NCBI GenBank assembly: GCA_964554875.1
Contig: CAZKQJ010000012.1
Span: forward strand, 1-64,000
Reading direction: 5' to 3'
Length of the DNA stretch: 64,000 nucleotides
Origin: Marispirochaeta sp964554875
GTDB taxonomy: Bacteria; Spirochaetota; Spirochaetia; JC444; Marispirochaetaceae
Shown here: piece after piece, positions 1 to 7,445 of the stretch
How the letters are laid out: each line of letters starts with the position of its first letter
Numbering within the stretch: position 1 is the stretch's first letter
Made by a program: the position numbers and the translations under genes
Notes under the pieces: generated by a model
Seen by the model: the letters and a program-made list of their open reading frames with translations, nothing else
Database searches by the model: none
Told to the model about the DNA's origin: nothing

Positions 1-159
1 GAAAATAGCGGTTGGTCCATCAGCACCACCAATAATTCCGATTACAGCGGAGTTATCGCTAAACGATAAATACATGATCGTTTGAAAAATCGGCACGAAG
101 TATAATAGGAGAACAATAGAGTTTATAATAAACAGGCAAAGTACGATTCTCTTTTTCAC
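1..159 (-). CDS. Small membrane protein with OadB-type GADGPT motif (partial)
   Basis: This gene runs off the left edge. It opens at a GTG with a GAAGGAT ribosome site 7 bases upstream. About 20 hydrophobic residues are followed by SAVIGIIGGADGPTAIF. The IGGADGPTAIF motif is characteristic of the beta subunit of sodium-pumping oxaloacetate/methylmalonyl-CoA decarboxylases. The real subunit is a roughly 400-residue multi-span protein in which this motif is internal; here it follows directly on a single N-terminal membrane segment. Small stand-alone proteins with this motif are often labelled decarboxylase beta subunit without evidence of pump function. The GTG overlaps the stop of the upstream DUF3795 gene (GTGA), so the two were translationally coupled. 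A pump role is unlikely from what is visible. Confidence 0.6.
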   Translation of the reverse strand, partial: MKKRIVLCLFIINSIVLLLYFVPIFQTIMYLSFSDNSAVIGIIGGADGPTAIF

Positions 160-446
160 CGTAGATCCTTCTTTAATCTCTTTACTCTATCTACAATTGA
201 ATGATTATGTTGTTCAGTAGTTACATTGGGATCTTTCAGATTGTACCATAAAGTACATGGTAATTCTGAACATTGTCTGCAATTTTCAATTCTCTTTATA
301 GTTGTGACACAATGATAAACTGGGCAAGAACCGGTATCAATATATCCGGACCACCAGACTTCGCCTCGAATAATATTACAGCCGCGACATTCTTTTTTCT
401 TGAAATAATCACATTCAGTACAACTTGTTCAACATACTGAGATCAT
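156..446 (-). pseudogene. DUF3795 cysteine-rich protein with in-frame TGA at codon 6
   Basis: Read from the ATG at 446 (GGAG about 9 bases upstream) the frame gives MISVC-stop-TSCTECDYFKKK, then about 85 residues rich in paired cysteines (ECRGC, ENCRQC, LPC). Cysteine spacing and the N-terminal CGxxCxxC region match DUF3795, a small putative metal-binding family of unknown role. The TGA sits where the family normally has glycine, so a single GGA to TGA change explains it. The rest of the frame is intact and ends with a GTGA overlap to the next gene. It is either a recent nonsense mutation, a sequencing error, or less likely a recoded codon. No later in-frame ATG would rescue the cysteine core. 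Confidence 0.65.
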
Positions 447-481
447 CTTATCTGACTCCATTATGGCTTCCGCATAGAGAA

Positions 482-1054
482 CTACATTACACTCTTTTTA
501 TTGCTCTTTATTGCTTCTATAATCTGGTTTAGTCTTTTCTTTTTAGTTTCTTCTTTTTTTGCATCTGCATAAAAGTATGAGAGTGTTTTTCTGCCAGAGG
601 GTGGATAATCTTTAAACTTATCAAGTATTTCTGGAACCTCTGCTAAAGCGGTTTCTAATAGCAGTATAGTGTCCGTTGAATTGTCTTTCGTCATTGAGCC
701 TTCCCAGATCCCATCACGTTTTGCATTCTCAATGGCTTTCAAACCATATTCAGTCATTAATCCTGAATGAATTAACTTTTCTGCTAATTTCTTATTTCTT
801 TCAGACCATTTACTCTTCTTCCTGCGAGGTGAGAATTTCTTAATATATGCTGGATCAGTACTATCGTTGCGTTTACCTAATTGCCCGTCAATCCAGCCAA
901 AACAGAGAGCTTCTTCAAGTGCATCCTGAGCAGACAACGTCGTTGAATCCTTGCCCTTTTCAAATATTAACCAAACGCTTTCACTTTGATTACAGTTGAT
1001 CCGTAGCCATTCCCTGAATTCATCTCTAGAATGAAATTTCAGTTTCTTATCCAT
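482..1054 (-). CDS. YdeI/OmdA family protein
   Basis: A 190-residue protein. The N-terminal half has the family signature of this bacteriocin-resistance/OmpD-associated group: FREWLRINCNQSESVWLIF, then EALCFGWIDGQ and AYIKKFSPRRKKSKWSERN. The C-terminal 60 residues form a basic helical tail (KAIENAKRDGIWEG onward), also usual for the family. Members are cytoplasmic, about 190 residues, and biochemically uncharacterised; a link to bacteriocin tolerance is inherited from YdeI. It is a single AT-rich gene with its own ribosome site (GGAGG before the ATG), typical of the accessory genes in this left region. Confidence 0.8.
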   Translation of the reverse strand: MDKKLKFHSRDEFREWLRINCNQSESVWLIFEKGKDSTTLSAQDALEEALCFGWIDGQLGKRNDSTDPAYIKKFSPRRKKSKWSERNKKLAEKLIHSGLMTEYGLKAIENAKRDGIWEGSMTKDNSTDTILLLETALAEVPEILDKFKDYPPSGRKTLSYFYADAKKEETKKKRLNQIIEAIKSNKKSVM

Positions 1055-1199
1055 CGATTTCCTCCATAAACTGTATTGTACAATTTCTGAAACCAGTACA
1101 CTGAAGGCCGATTCTGTTATAATATCGATCCTGGTGATTCTTGCCAGTAACCTTCTGTGTACAGACTATAGTCATAACATCGTATAGCCAATGGCAAAG

Positions 1200-1322
1200 T
1201 CAAAAATCATTGTTTCTGTTGGCTGCTTCAGAAATGACTTTCATTCCAGCATAAGGTGTAGAAGAGCATGAGATAATAATAAAAACGGATATTGTTAAGA
1301 AGGTTAACTTTAGTTGCTTCAT
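1200..1322 (-). CDS. Small lipoprotein, probably truncated
   Basis: A 40-residue frame starts at an ATG with TTGGAG 6 bases upstream. It begins MKQLKLTFLTISVFIIISC, a clear lipoprotein signal peptide with the lipobox cysteine at residue 19, followed by SSTPYAGMKVISEAANRN. After the TGA stop another frame continues with protein-like sequence (RCYDYSLYTEGYWQESPGS), so the gene may be a frameshifted remnant of a longer envelope lipoprotein. No family recognised. Confidence 0.45.
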   Translation of the reverse strand: MKQLKLTFLTISVFIIISCSSTPYAGMKVISEAANRNNDF

Positions 1323-1437
1323 TATAAACTCCAATTAAAATTATTAAGTACAATGTTTAGATGTTATGCGAAGTCGGCCAACTGTCAAACTGGACGAAGC
1401 TGAAGGCGAAATCTCATATTCGTTGTAATACGGTGTT

Positions 1438-2025
1438 TCACTTTTGGGAAGGCATCAAACCAAGTTTTTCCTTTTCTATTCCTGGAAGTAATTTCTCTAG
1501 TTTTCCCAAAGACTCCGAAAGATTATTTCTGATCACATATAAATCTTGTTTATCCTTCTCACGCAAAGGTTGATTGGAGCAATAGAAGTAACCTTGTTTT
1601 GCAACAAATTGAGCTTCCCAGGATATGGTTCTGGCCTCAATATCCGAAAATATAGAATAATTGTTCTTGGGGAACGAATTCTGAGGCATTGGATACACTA
1701 AAGGATCATTTTCATCAAGGTCTAAATAATACTGCTGACCAACCAAAAAAAAGAAGCAAATATCAAAACCTATACCTGTTTTGAAGAATTTTATTTTCTG
1801 TCTGGTATTCACACAAATACGATCTGCAAAACCGGTAATAACGTCTGAAATTGATGAATAATTTTTACTGTCTAATATCAAATCAATATCGCCATGCATT
1901 CTTGTTTCTTTTGAATACAGAAAATCGAGTCCCCATCCTCCCATCAGCCAAGTTTCAATATTGTTTTCCTTACAGAGGCTCAAAAAATTATTCAATATAG
2001 TAAGTTGGATTTGGTTATTATTCAT
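1438..2025 (-). CDS. Lincosamide/aminoglycoside-type nucleotidyltransferase
   Basis: A 195-residue protein with the nucleotidyltransferase-fold signature WLMGGWGLDFL near residue 30 followed by RMHGDIDLIL; the two aspartates of DIDL are the expected metal ligands. A later acidic residue in FDICFFF fits the third metal position. This layout is shared by small antibiotic nucleotidyltransferases (LinA/LinB-like, ANT(2'')-like) and by unrelated uncharacterised members. Reaction by family: transfer of a nucleoside monophosphate to a hydroxyl of a small substrate. The true substrate cannot be told. It is a lone gene in an AT-rich accessory stretch, a setting in which such genes are often mobile. 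Confidence 0.7.
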   Translation of the reverse strand: MNNNQIQLTILNNFLSLCKENNIETWLMGGWGLDFLYSKETRMHGDIDLILDSKNYSSISDVITGFADRICVNTRQKIKFFKTGIGFDICFFFLVGQQYYLDLDENDPLVYPMPQNSFPKNNYSIFSDIEARTISWEAQFVAKQGYFYCSNQPLREKDKQDLYVIRNNLSESLGKLEKLLPGIEKEKLGLMPSQK

Positions 2026-2148
2026 AATTGTTCGAATAGGGTTCCTCCAAAGCGATTTTTTGTATAGCTGCCTTTTAGAATAACGTGCAAAACGAGATAT
2101 TTTATCATGCTTCTTTCGATATACACTTATTAAAATCTCAAGAATTTA

Positions 2149-2349
2149 TTAAAAGTTTTCATCAACAATCACGTTCCCATTCCTCAATCCCCGAATGATC
2201 CGGACTTGTAACACTATCCATCCAGCAAGTCGGATCTTCATAGCGTAAGCAGCAGTACCATAAAAACAGTTCAAAAAGATGCGATTGTTTACCAGAGCAT
2301 CAGGAATCCCCGGCTTCAGATTGATCAGACTATGATACATCATTTTCAC
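2149..2349 (-). CDS. Hypothetical 66-residue protein
   Basis: The frame opens at a GTG with AAGGAAAG just upstream and encodes a mildly hydrophobic, basic protein (residues 24-50 include NCFYGTAAYAMKIRLAGWIV). Its last third lies inside a sequence repeated near 3571-3632, so part of the frame may be repeat-derived. No family recognised. It could be a remnant. Confidence 0.25.
   Translation of the reverse strand: MKMMYHSLINLKPGIPDALVNNRIFLNCFYGTAAYAMKIRLAGWIVLQVRIIRGLRNGNVIVDENF
2171..2236 (-). repeat. Diverged repeat, copy 1 (partner at 3571-3632)
   Basis: On the minus strand this reads TCCGACTTGCTGG ... ACAAGTCCGGATCATTCGGGG. The second copy reads TCCGACTTGATGG ... ATAAGGCCGGATCATGCGGGG. 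The blocks TCCGACTTG, CCGGATCAT and CGGGG occur in the same order and spacing. Copy 2 lies in the leader of a GNAT gene. It may be a non-coding element or debris of a duplicated segment. Confidence 0.4.
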
Positions 2350-2591
2350 ATCTTTCCTTTACTTCTCCCTATTTTGTCTCTAAAAATCGGAAAGAACAAT
2401 CTCTGAAGACAAAAATTTGACAAAATTATAACATAGAAAAGTGGAGTATATGATTATTTTTTGTTGAGTCTGGGAGTAATATAGATATATTGGATATAAC
2501 CTTTGGAGTAGAAACGGGTAACTTATTCCAGAGATGATTGGGTCTTTTCCTGGAAGCTACCCGGGAGTCCAATGTCCAAAAGAATTCAAAG

Positions 2592-2735
2592 TTAGATCTT
2601 ACGATACTCAGTCTGCGCGAGTCCGATATTCCACATGATGTTTTCATGGATTAGATCAGTAAAAACTGTGACAAATGCTTGGAAACTCTACTTGTCCTGA
2701 ACTCTTTTCTTGAAAAAAGCTCAGCATACCTATAC
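2592..2735 (-). pseudogene. Remnant of a paralogue of the 6626-7375 lipoprotein
   Basis: Reading from about 2681 down to the TAA at 2592 gives FVTVFTDLIHENIMWNIGLAQ, which aligns residue for residue with the C-terminus of the lipoprotein at 6626-7375 (FVTVFSNLVYENITWSVGIAQ). An in-frame TAG lies just upstream and only weak nucleotide similarity continues to about 2735. The rest of the gene is gone. This is the 3' tail of a former second copy. Confidence 0.65.
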
Positions 2736-2794
2736 CCAGAGACGGCAGCGAAAGTTGACGCCGGAGCGCATCAATAGCTGTTATCAGCAGTATC

Positions 2795-3085
2795 TCAAGC
2801 ATAATCGTTACAATCTTGCCTTTCAATTTTTACACGAGGCCTGAGCTGCACGAGGATTGCTCCAACAGAGGCTATAAGCATTCCTACAATATTAGATTTA
2901 GATAGGTTTTCACCGAGAAATACCCATGCCAGTAGTGCAATCTGAATCAGCATTGTCCCATTGATAACACTCGATTCCATTGCTGTTAGATGACAAAGTG
3001 TTTTGTTCCAAAGAGTAAAGGCAAAGGCCGTGTTTACACTTGATAGCCAGATAAGCGAAAGCCAGTACGCGAAGCTGACGACCAC
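2795..3085 (-). pseudogene. EamA/DMT transporter, C-terminal fragment
   Basis: About 96 residues with three hydrophobic segments match the last half-repeat of EamA-type drug/metabolite exporters: AFAFTLWNKTLCHLTAMES, then a membrane span, then GENLSKSNIVGMLIASVGAI. Full EamA proteins have about 290 residues and ten spans, so the first two thirds are missing. The apparent GTG start and first four codons come from the attC-like palindrome at 3048-3128, so a recombination or deletion at that site removed the 5' part. Confidence 0.65.
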
Positions 3086-3128
3086 CGGAAGCCAATTTTA
3101 GCGAAGCGGAGTGGAATACTCACTGTTA
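3048..3128. repeat. Degenerate attC-like recombination site
   Basis: The segment contains GCCAATTTTAGCGAAGCGG followed by ATACTCACTGTTAAAG. It aligns with the right arm of the clearer site at 20846-20945 (GCCAATTTGGGCGG ... GTACTCGCTGTTATG). A weak left arm (GTACGCGAAGCTGAC) is present. The terminal GTTA overlaps the stop codon of the GNAT gene at 3126. It marks the junction between a truncated EamA gene and a complete GNAT gene. Confidence 0.45.
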
Positions 3129-3566
3129 AAGTACATATGTAAATTTAAAATGAGATTTCTTCATCCCTTCTCTTTCATAGAATATATGGGCTTTTTCTCT
3201 TTCACTATTACATGAAACTTCTAGCGATAGACAATTTTCTTCCTTTGCTGTTTTTTTTGCTTCATCCAGTAGTTTTCTTCCAATATTCTTATTGCGATTA
3301 TTCGTACATACAAACAATTCCTGTATTTCAGCAACAGAACCATTATGATGAAGCAATTCTTGTATATGAACACTTAAAAACCCAACGATATTATTTTCTT
3401 CTTCAGCAACAAAATAAAACACGTCGGACCGTTCAATGTTTCTGAGAAATACGTCAGAAAATTTCGTTTTATCCAGTTCAGATTTCTCTAACTCACAGAT
3501 CATTTGATAAACAATATCTATGTCCTCTTTTTTAGCATATCTGACATCAACCTCATACATTTTCAT
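3126..3566 (-). CDS. GNAT N-acetyltransferase
   Basis: A 146-residue GNAT-fold protein. The start at 3566 is chosen because AAAAGGG lies 7 bases upstream; the frame extends further upstream into repeat sequence. Family features are EEENNIVGFLSVHIQELL (beta strands 2-4), then the strand/acetyl-CoA loop region EIQELFVCTNNRNKNIGRKLL, where the usual R/QxxGxG/A loop reads RNKNIGRK, and a C-terminal YEREGMKKSHFKF. It should transfer an acetyl group to an amine; the substrate is unknown. Its stop codon abuts the attC-like site, the arrangement of an integron cassette. Confidence 0.75.
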   Translation of the reverse strand: MKMYEVDVRYAKKEDIDIVYQMICELEKSELDKTKFSDVFLRNIERSDVFYFVAEEENNIVGFLSVHIQELLHHNGSVAEIQELFVCTNNRNKNIGRKLLDEAKKTAKEENCLSLEVSCNSEREKAHIFYEREGMKKSHFKFTYVL

Positions 3567-3641
3567 GATATTCCCTTTTGTTCCCACACCCCGCATGATC
3601 CGGCCTTATAAACCCCATCAAGTCGGAAAGTCAACGGAATA

Positions 3642-4274
3642 TCAATTCACCTCGCTGAAGTACTGATGAAAGAGTTGATTCAAGATTCCGTCTATCTTCC
3701 TGGTGTTGTCGTAGATCGAGGAGAGCAGCTCTTCTTTCTCCTCGTTCTCTTTCGCCGTTTTGTATAATTCTATCGAACTATAGATCACCTGTATAGAATT
3801 TTTTGTGTAATGTGACAGCTCGCTGATGAACATCTGCTTTACTGCTTCAAAATCTTCCGGACCGATCACATTATTGATCTTGACCTCGACATTTGACATG
3901 GGCGAGCAAACATCTCTGAAAGATCCCTGGCCTGAGTCGTAAATGTTCTGCATTATTCTGGTGTACGAGAGGCTGCCGATATAGGTATCTGTTTCATCGA
4001 AGACGGGCAGGGTGAACTGCCGTTCTTCCTGCATTGTCCGGATGGCTTTAGAGAGATTGTCGTTAACAGAGAGTCTGGCTTTCGGAATGATGCAGTCAAT
4101 TATCAGGTTATGACCTGTTTTAATGATGTCCGGCTGCGTAACGATTCCCTTGAAATCTCCATTGTCCATAACGACAACATAGTATTTATCCAGGAGAATC
4201 CTCTCTACCGATTCAGTGCTGGTGAACGGATGAACGACGTCTTCGTTCCTATTTATCAGGTGCCGGATCATCAT
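3642..4274 (-). CDS. Tandem CBS-domain protein with histidine-kinase-like dimerisation helix
   Basis: A 210-residue protein started at 4274 (AAGGGAG upstream). Residues about 1-115 hold two CBS motifs (KYYVVVMDNGDFKGIVTQPD and QFTLPVFDETDTYIGSLS), which usually bind adenine nucleotides. Residues about 145-205 form helices resembling a HisKA dimerisation domain (FISELSHYTKNSIQVIYSS), with a candidate histidine, but there is no ATPase domain. It overlaps the 125-residue gene upstream by 26 bases in another frame, so the two are translationally coupled. It may sense nucleotides and act as a phosphotransfer or dimerisation partner; this is inference. Confidence 0.55.
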   Translation of the reverse strand: MMIRHLINRNEDVVHPFTSTESVERILLDKYYVVVMDNGDFKGIVTQPDIIKTGHNLIIDCIIPKARLSVNDNLSKAIRTMQEERQFTLPVFDETDTYIGSLSYTRIMQNIYDSGQGSFRDVCSPMSNVEVKINNVIGPEDFEAVKQMFISELSHYTKNSIQVIYSSIELYKTAKENEEKEELLSSIYDNTRKIDGILNQLFHQYFSEVN

Positions 4275-4626
4275 CAATATCTCCCTTGATGTCCCTTTGG
4301 AAGATATGGACATCGAAGTTTACTTTTACGGTTTCTCCCTTTGTCACGAAAGGAAAGACGTGTTCCGATAAGACTTTAATGATAGTTTTCTTCGGTAACT
4401 TCTTGAGAATCATCTTGTTGACGATAACTGCTTCAATGTTCTTGTTTATATCATCGTTGATCTCAATGACTTCAAAAACATCCGGAGATATCAGCTGGAA
4501 TGAATGCAGGACTCCGTGCTTTCCCTGGGGGACCTTCTTTCCCAGTATAAGCATGTCGGAAACCGGAGGAAGCTTGATGGTTTCAAAGTCCAAATTGATG
4601 CTGTACGACGTTGTTGTAGTACTCAT
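4249..4626 (-). CDS. Hypothetical 125-residue protein coupled to the CBS protein
   Basis: No family recognised. A strong ribosome site (AAGGAGAGG) precedes the ATG. The sequence is a mostly beta-strand soluble domain (INLDFETIKLPPVSDMLILG; TKGETVKVNFDVHIFQRD) with no signal peptide or membrane segment, ending in an acidic tail (GDIDDDPAPDK). Its 3' end overlaps the CBS-protein start, which suggests the two products work together. Confidence 0.5.
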   Translation of the reverse strand: MSTTTTSYSINLDFETIKLPPVSDMLILGKKVPQGKHGVLHSFQLISPDVFEVIEINDDINKNIEAVIVNKMILKKLPKKTIIKVLSEHVFPFVTKGETVKVNFDVHIFQRDIKGDIDDDPAPDK

Positions 4627-4824
4627 TGAAAACCTCTCCTTGTCTGTATATACGTATGCCTATCCCCCGAATTGCAGTTCACGAGAATGGCAGCATTGAG
4701 CCCCTCTTCTAAAAATAATCTATTATTCTGAAGTGTCGTTCGGCAGGTTCGACGAATACAGGTACCGAATCCTGGAAGATCGCTTGCGATAGGGACGTGC
4801 TCCCCAGCATAATGAATACTACAT

Positions 4825-5217
4825 TCATATAAGCGTTCCCGTGTTCCCGTCGTTTTTGCGAGAAATTGAGATGCAACATTTTATATTTAATCCAACCTGA
4901 CTGGGGGAAGCTTTCCGCGGGAATGAAGCCTTCAGCATTTTAAAGGATTGTTCAATCTGGTTTTCGGATAAAGAATCCAGAAAATTGTCCAGCCGGATTC
5001 GTATATGTGATTTGGTATAAGTAGTTCCTGTTACCAGGTATTCAACAGTCGTATTTAGACTCTTTGCAAGAAAGACCGCCTGGCTGGCGTTGGGCATTGT
5101 TCCCCGTTGTATCCAACGGCTGAATGTATCAGGCCTCACATGCATTGACCGTGCAATACTACTTTGCGTTATGTTCTCTTCGGAGATTAGTGATTTGACC
5201 CGTTCCCAGAACAACAT
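4825..5217 (-). CDS. XRE-family transcriptional regulator
   Basis: A 130-residue protein. Residues about 10-65 form a Cro/C1-type helix-turn-helix (NITQSSIARSMHVRPDTFSRW, then ASQAVFLAKSLNTTVEYLV). The rest is a short helical extension with a conserved-looking LDSLSENQIEQSFKML and a basic tail. A ribosome site AGAGGTGAT precedes the ATG. It resembles phage-type repressors and regulators of mobile regions. No cognate operator was identified. The last 35 residues look unrelated to the family and may have been acquired by a 3' change. Confidence 0.7.
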   Translation of the reverse strand: MLFWERVKSLISEENITQSSIARSMHVRPDTFSRWIQRGTMPNASQAVFLAKSLNTTVEYLVTGTTYTKSHIRIRLDNFLDSLSENQIEQSFKMLKASFPRKASPSQVGLNIKCCISISRKNDGNTGTLI

Positions 5218-5650
5218 ATCACCTCTGTCGGTAGTATATCATGGAGATAGGCATATGTGCCTATTTTTTCTCATTTAAACGAAAGTTTATCTTCTGATCT
5301 TACTGGCTGAGATGATAATCTGAGGTTGCCATTTCCCCAAATTGCACGCAAAGGTTACAGTTGCAAAATTGGAGAAATTAGCTATATAGGGAATTAGACG
5401 AATCAAATTAGAACATTAAGTTCCAAGTTCAGCAAGAACTGAGGCGAGGTCGACGACTCTCCTCGAAATGAGAGCAGTTATCTGATAGGATTGTAGCTTC
5501 GATGGAAGAATTGCAGCCGCTTAAATGGTGCAGGAAAGGGCTCTATCCTCCAGTCCAAATAACAACCAGACCTGTTTTTTTCAAGTTGTGTGAAAGTCAC
5601 GGGATTTTCGCTGGCAGGATCGGTTTTTGTCTGAACGAATCTGCTTTAGC
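5218..5650. other. Gene-free AT-rich spacer
   Basis: 433 bases without a supported gene. Short frames on both strands are broken every 10-25 codons and none starts with a ribosome site. Between 5460 and 5480 there is a small imperfect palindrome (CTCTCCTCGAAATGAGAG). I see no tRNA, terminator with T-run, or attC-like ends. Probably decayed accessory DNA. Confidence 0.5.
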
Positions 5651-6163
5651 TTAGATGATCATTCGTTGCAGGACAAGATCGTTCTGAATTTCTTCTCCCA
5701 TACGAAAAGTATGTCTGCCTATGATTTCAAAGCCCATTCTCCGGTAAAACGATATGGCTGAGCTGTTCTTTTCCCATACGCCCAACCAGACTTTAGTACA
5801 GCCATTATCTCTGGCGATCGCCATCGTTTTTTCTATCATAAATTTACCGTATCCCTGACCCATGAACTCTTTGCTGACATAAATCCTTTCTAGTTCAAGA
5901 GATTCCGGATCATTGATATCTGACTGGGCAGGATAAAAATTAACTTTCATGTAACCGACTAATAATTCTTTGTCATAGAGAAAATAGAAAAAAGATTTTG
6001 GGTTGTTTAACTCTTTGGATATTCTTTCAACAGAAAAAGCTTCATCCAGATACTGCGACATGGTATCTCTAGTGTTCAATTGATGAAAAGTATCATAATA
6101 AGTCCTACGCCCGATATTGATTATCTGGTTCAAATCAGAAATGTTGCATAACCGAAGATTCAT
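5651..6163 (-). CDS. GNAT N-acetyltransferase
   Basis: A 170-residue single-domain GNAT. The acetyl-CoA-binding block is textbook: LELERIYVSKEFMGQGYGKF, where MGQGYG is the pyrophosphate loop, then VWLGVWEKNSSAISFYRRMG and FEIIGRHTF in the last strands. This order matches the RimI-like/YjaB-like group of about 165-170 residues. N-terminal residues NLRLCNISDLNQIINI form strand 1 and helix 1. The substrate amine is unknown. It stands alone with no operon partner. Confidence 0.85.
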   Translation of the reverse strand: MNLRLCNISDLNQIINIGRRTYYDTFHQLNTRDTMSQYLDEAFSVERISKELNNPKSFFYFLYDKELLVGYMKVNFYPAQSDINDPESLELERIYVSKEFMGQGYGKFMIEKTMAIARDNGCTKVWLGVWEKNSSAISFYRRMGFEIIGRHTFRMGEEIQNDLVLQRMII

Positions 6164-6335
6164 TCTAACCTCTTTTACTATATAAAGAAAACCTGCAATA
6201 GCGTTCTGCGGATATTCGATATTCAGCGGAATCGAAACTGATAAAGAATTGGCCCGGAAAGGTGAAGTGGGTAATCGTTATTACGTGGTGTTTAAACTGA
6301 AATATCAATTCTGAAGATTTATATTTGAATGACAT

Positions 6336-6503
6336 TCAGACCTTTTTGCTTTCAAAATAACCAAGTAATAAGAAACCGATTCCCGATAGTATAGAAGTAA
6401 TATCGTAGGTCAAGATTCTTGAATCATCAACAATGTTCAAAAGGCCATTCAAGAATAAAAGAATTCCAAGGACCAGGAAAACGGTTCTTTTTGAATTTCT
6501 CAT
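6336..6503 (-). CDS. Small two-span membrane protein
   Basis: A 55-residue protein read from the ATG at 6503, chosen because TGGAGGAT lies 6 bases upstream; the longer frame to 6629 runs into the neighbouring lipoprotein gene. Two hydrophobic segments (TVFLVLGILLFLNGLLNIV and ITSILSGIGFLLLGYF) are joined by a short polar turn with DDSR. Basic ends (RNSKR and ESKKV) surround them, so both termini are probably cytoplasmic. No family recognised. Confidence 0.5.
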   Translation of the reverse strand: MRNSKRTVFLVLGILLFLNGLLNIVDDSRILTYDITSILSGIGFLLLGYFESKKV

Positions 6504-6625
6504 ACAATATCCTCCATATAAAAGCTCAAAAGTAGTGAAATGCTTAACTAAAATCCCATCACTATCTTGACCAGCAATGCCTGATTCATGAATGAATATA
6601 CCTCTTCTGTCTTCAGTATTGTCAT

Positions 6626-7375
6626 TCAAAGCGAGATCATGAACTCATTGGTCTGCGCGATTCCGACACTCCAGGTAATGTTTTCATAAACAAGATTACT
6701 GAAGACCGTGACGAATGCGGGGAAAGTCCCCATATCCAGGAACCCTTCTTTGAGAAAGTCTTTTTTCATGGCTGGCATGAAATACCAGGAAAGAGCATCA
6801 GTCGCACCTTCTCCATATCCAATTGAACGATCTGCAGCGATGTCTATGGTGACTTTGTACATATACCTCTGGCCATCATAGGTCACATTATCAGAGAAAA
6901 CGGGATGGTCTGAAAGCTCAACTCCGGTATTCTTATTTATAAGGTCCAGGGTCAGTGTTTTTGTCGGCCGGATCCCGCCGCCGGATATCCCTGTTGCATT
7001 AACCGTAATGTCCGAATCATTGTTGTAATCTTTCGATGTTGATATAAAAGCTATGATTGAGTACTCCGATTCCTCTTGAACGAAGGGGCATGTAATCGTC
7101 CTGGTTTTCTTAACTTGCTCTAAAGCAGAATCCCTTATGTCTGCAAACATTTGACTTCCGTCTATTGGATTATCGTTCAGTGAGCTTATGTAGACAAAGA
7201 TCCTGGTTGTATCAGAAGGAAGTTCGCTGAAAGTCAGGCGTATTCCATCTGAAGTTGTATCTGCTGCGAGTTCGATGGAGTTTTTCGCAGTCGATTGATT
7301 GGTTACGCAGCCGGTATGAAGGAAGATTAATACCAGTATCAGGAGAAGGGTAGTGGAGAGGGGGGTGATTTTCAT
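6626..7375 (-). CDS. Putative lipoprotein
   Basis: A 249-residue protein. The start at 7375 is preferred over upstream in-frame ATGs because it directly opens the signal peptide MKITPLSTTLLLILVLIFL and has AAGGA upstream. The lipobox is LHTGC. The mature part is mostly beta strand with fibronectin- or jelly-roll-like spacing (GIRLTFSELPSDTTRIFVYI; YMYKVTIDIAADRSIGYGEG) and no cysteines. Probably anchored in the envelope and surface or periplasm facing. The 3' tail of a second copy remains at 2592-2735, so the family was once duplicated here. Its upstream sequence is joined to an IS21 fragment. Confidence 0.55.
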   Translation of the reverse strand: MKITPLSTTLLLILVLIFLHTGCVTNQSTAKNSIELAADTTSDGIRLTFSELPSDTTRIFVYISSLNDNPIDGSQMFADIRDSALEQVKKTRTITCPFVQEESEYSIIAFISTSKDYNNDSDITVNATGISGGGIRPTKTLTLDLINKNTGVELSDHPVFSDNVTYDGQRYMYKVTIDIAADRSIGYGEGATDALSWYFMPAMKKDFLKEGFLDMGTFPAFVTVFSNLVYENITWSVGIAQTNEFMISL

Positions 7376-7445
7376 GGTGTCCATCCTTGGTAGGAATATC
7401 GGAGGATTGGAGTAAATTGATAAGTTCATTAATCTTGGTTTTTAC

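Noticed and set aside
156..446. Selenocysteine reading of the TGA in the DUF3795 gene
   Set aside because: The position is normally glycine, not cysteine, and no SECIS-like hairpin is evident just downstream; a nonsense change is simpler.
1348..1437. Possible attC-like site downstream of the nucleotidyltransferase gene (ATGCGAAGTCGGCC resembles the inner box of site C)
   Set aside because: The matching right arm and the RYYYAAC end cannot be found; both ends carry GTT. Kept only as a suspicion.
2426..2647. A 73-codon minus-strand frame
   Set aside because: It overlaps the lipoprotein remnant in a different frame and has no ribosome site; the similarity to the 6626-7375 protein is in the other frame.
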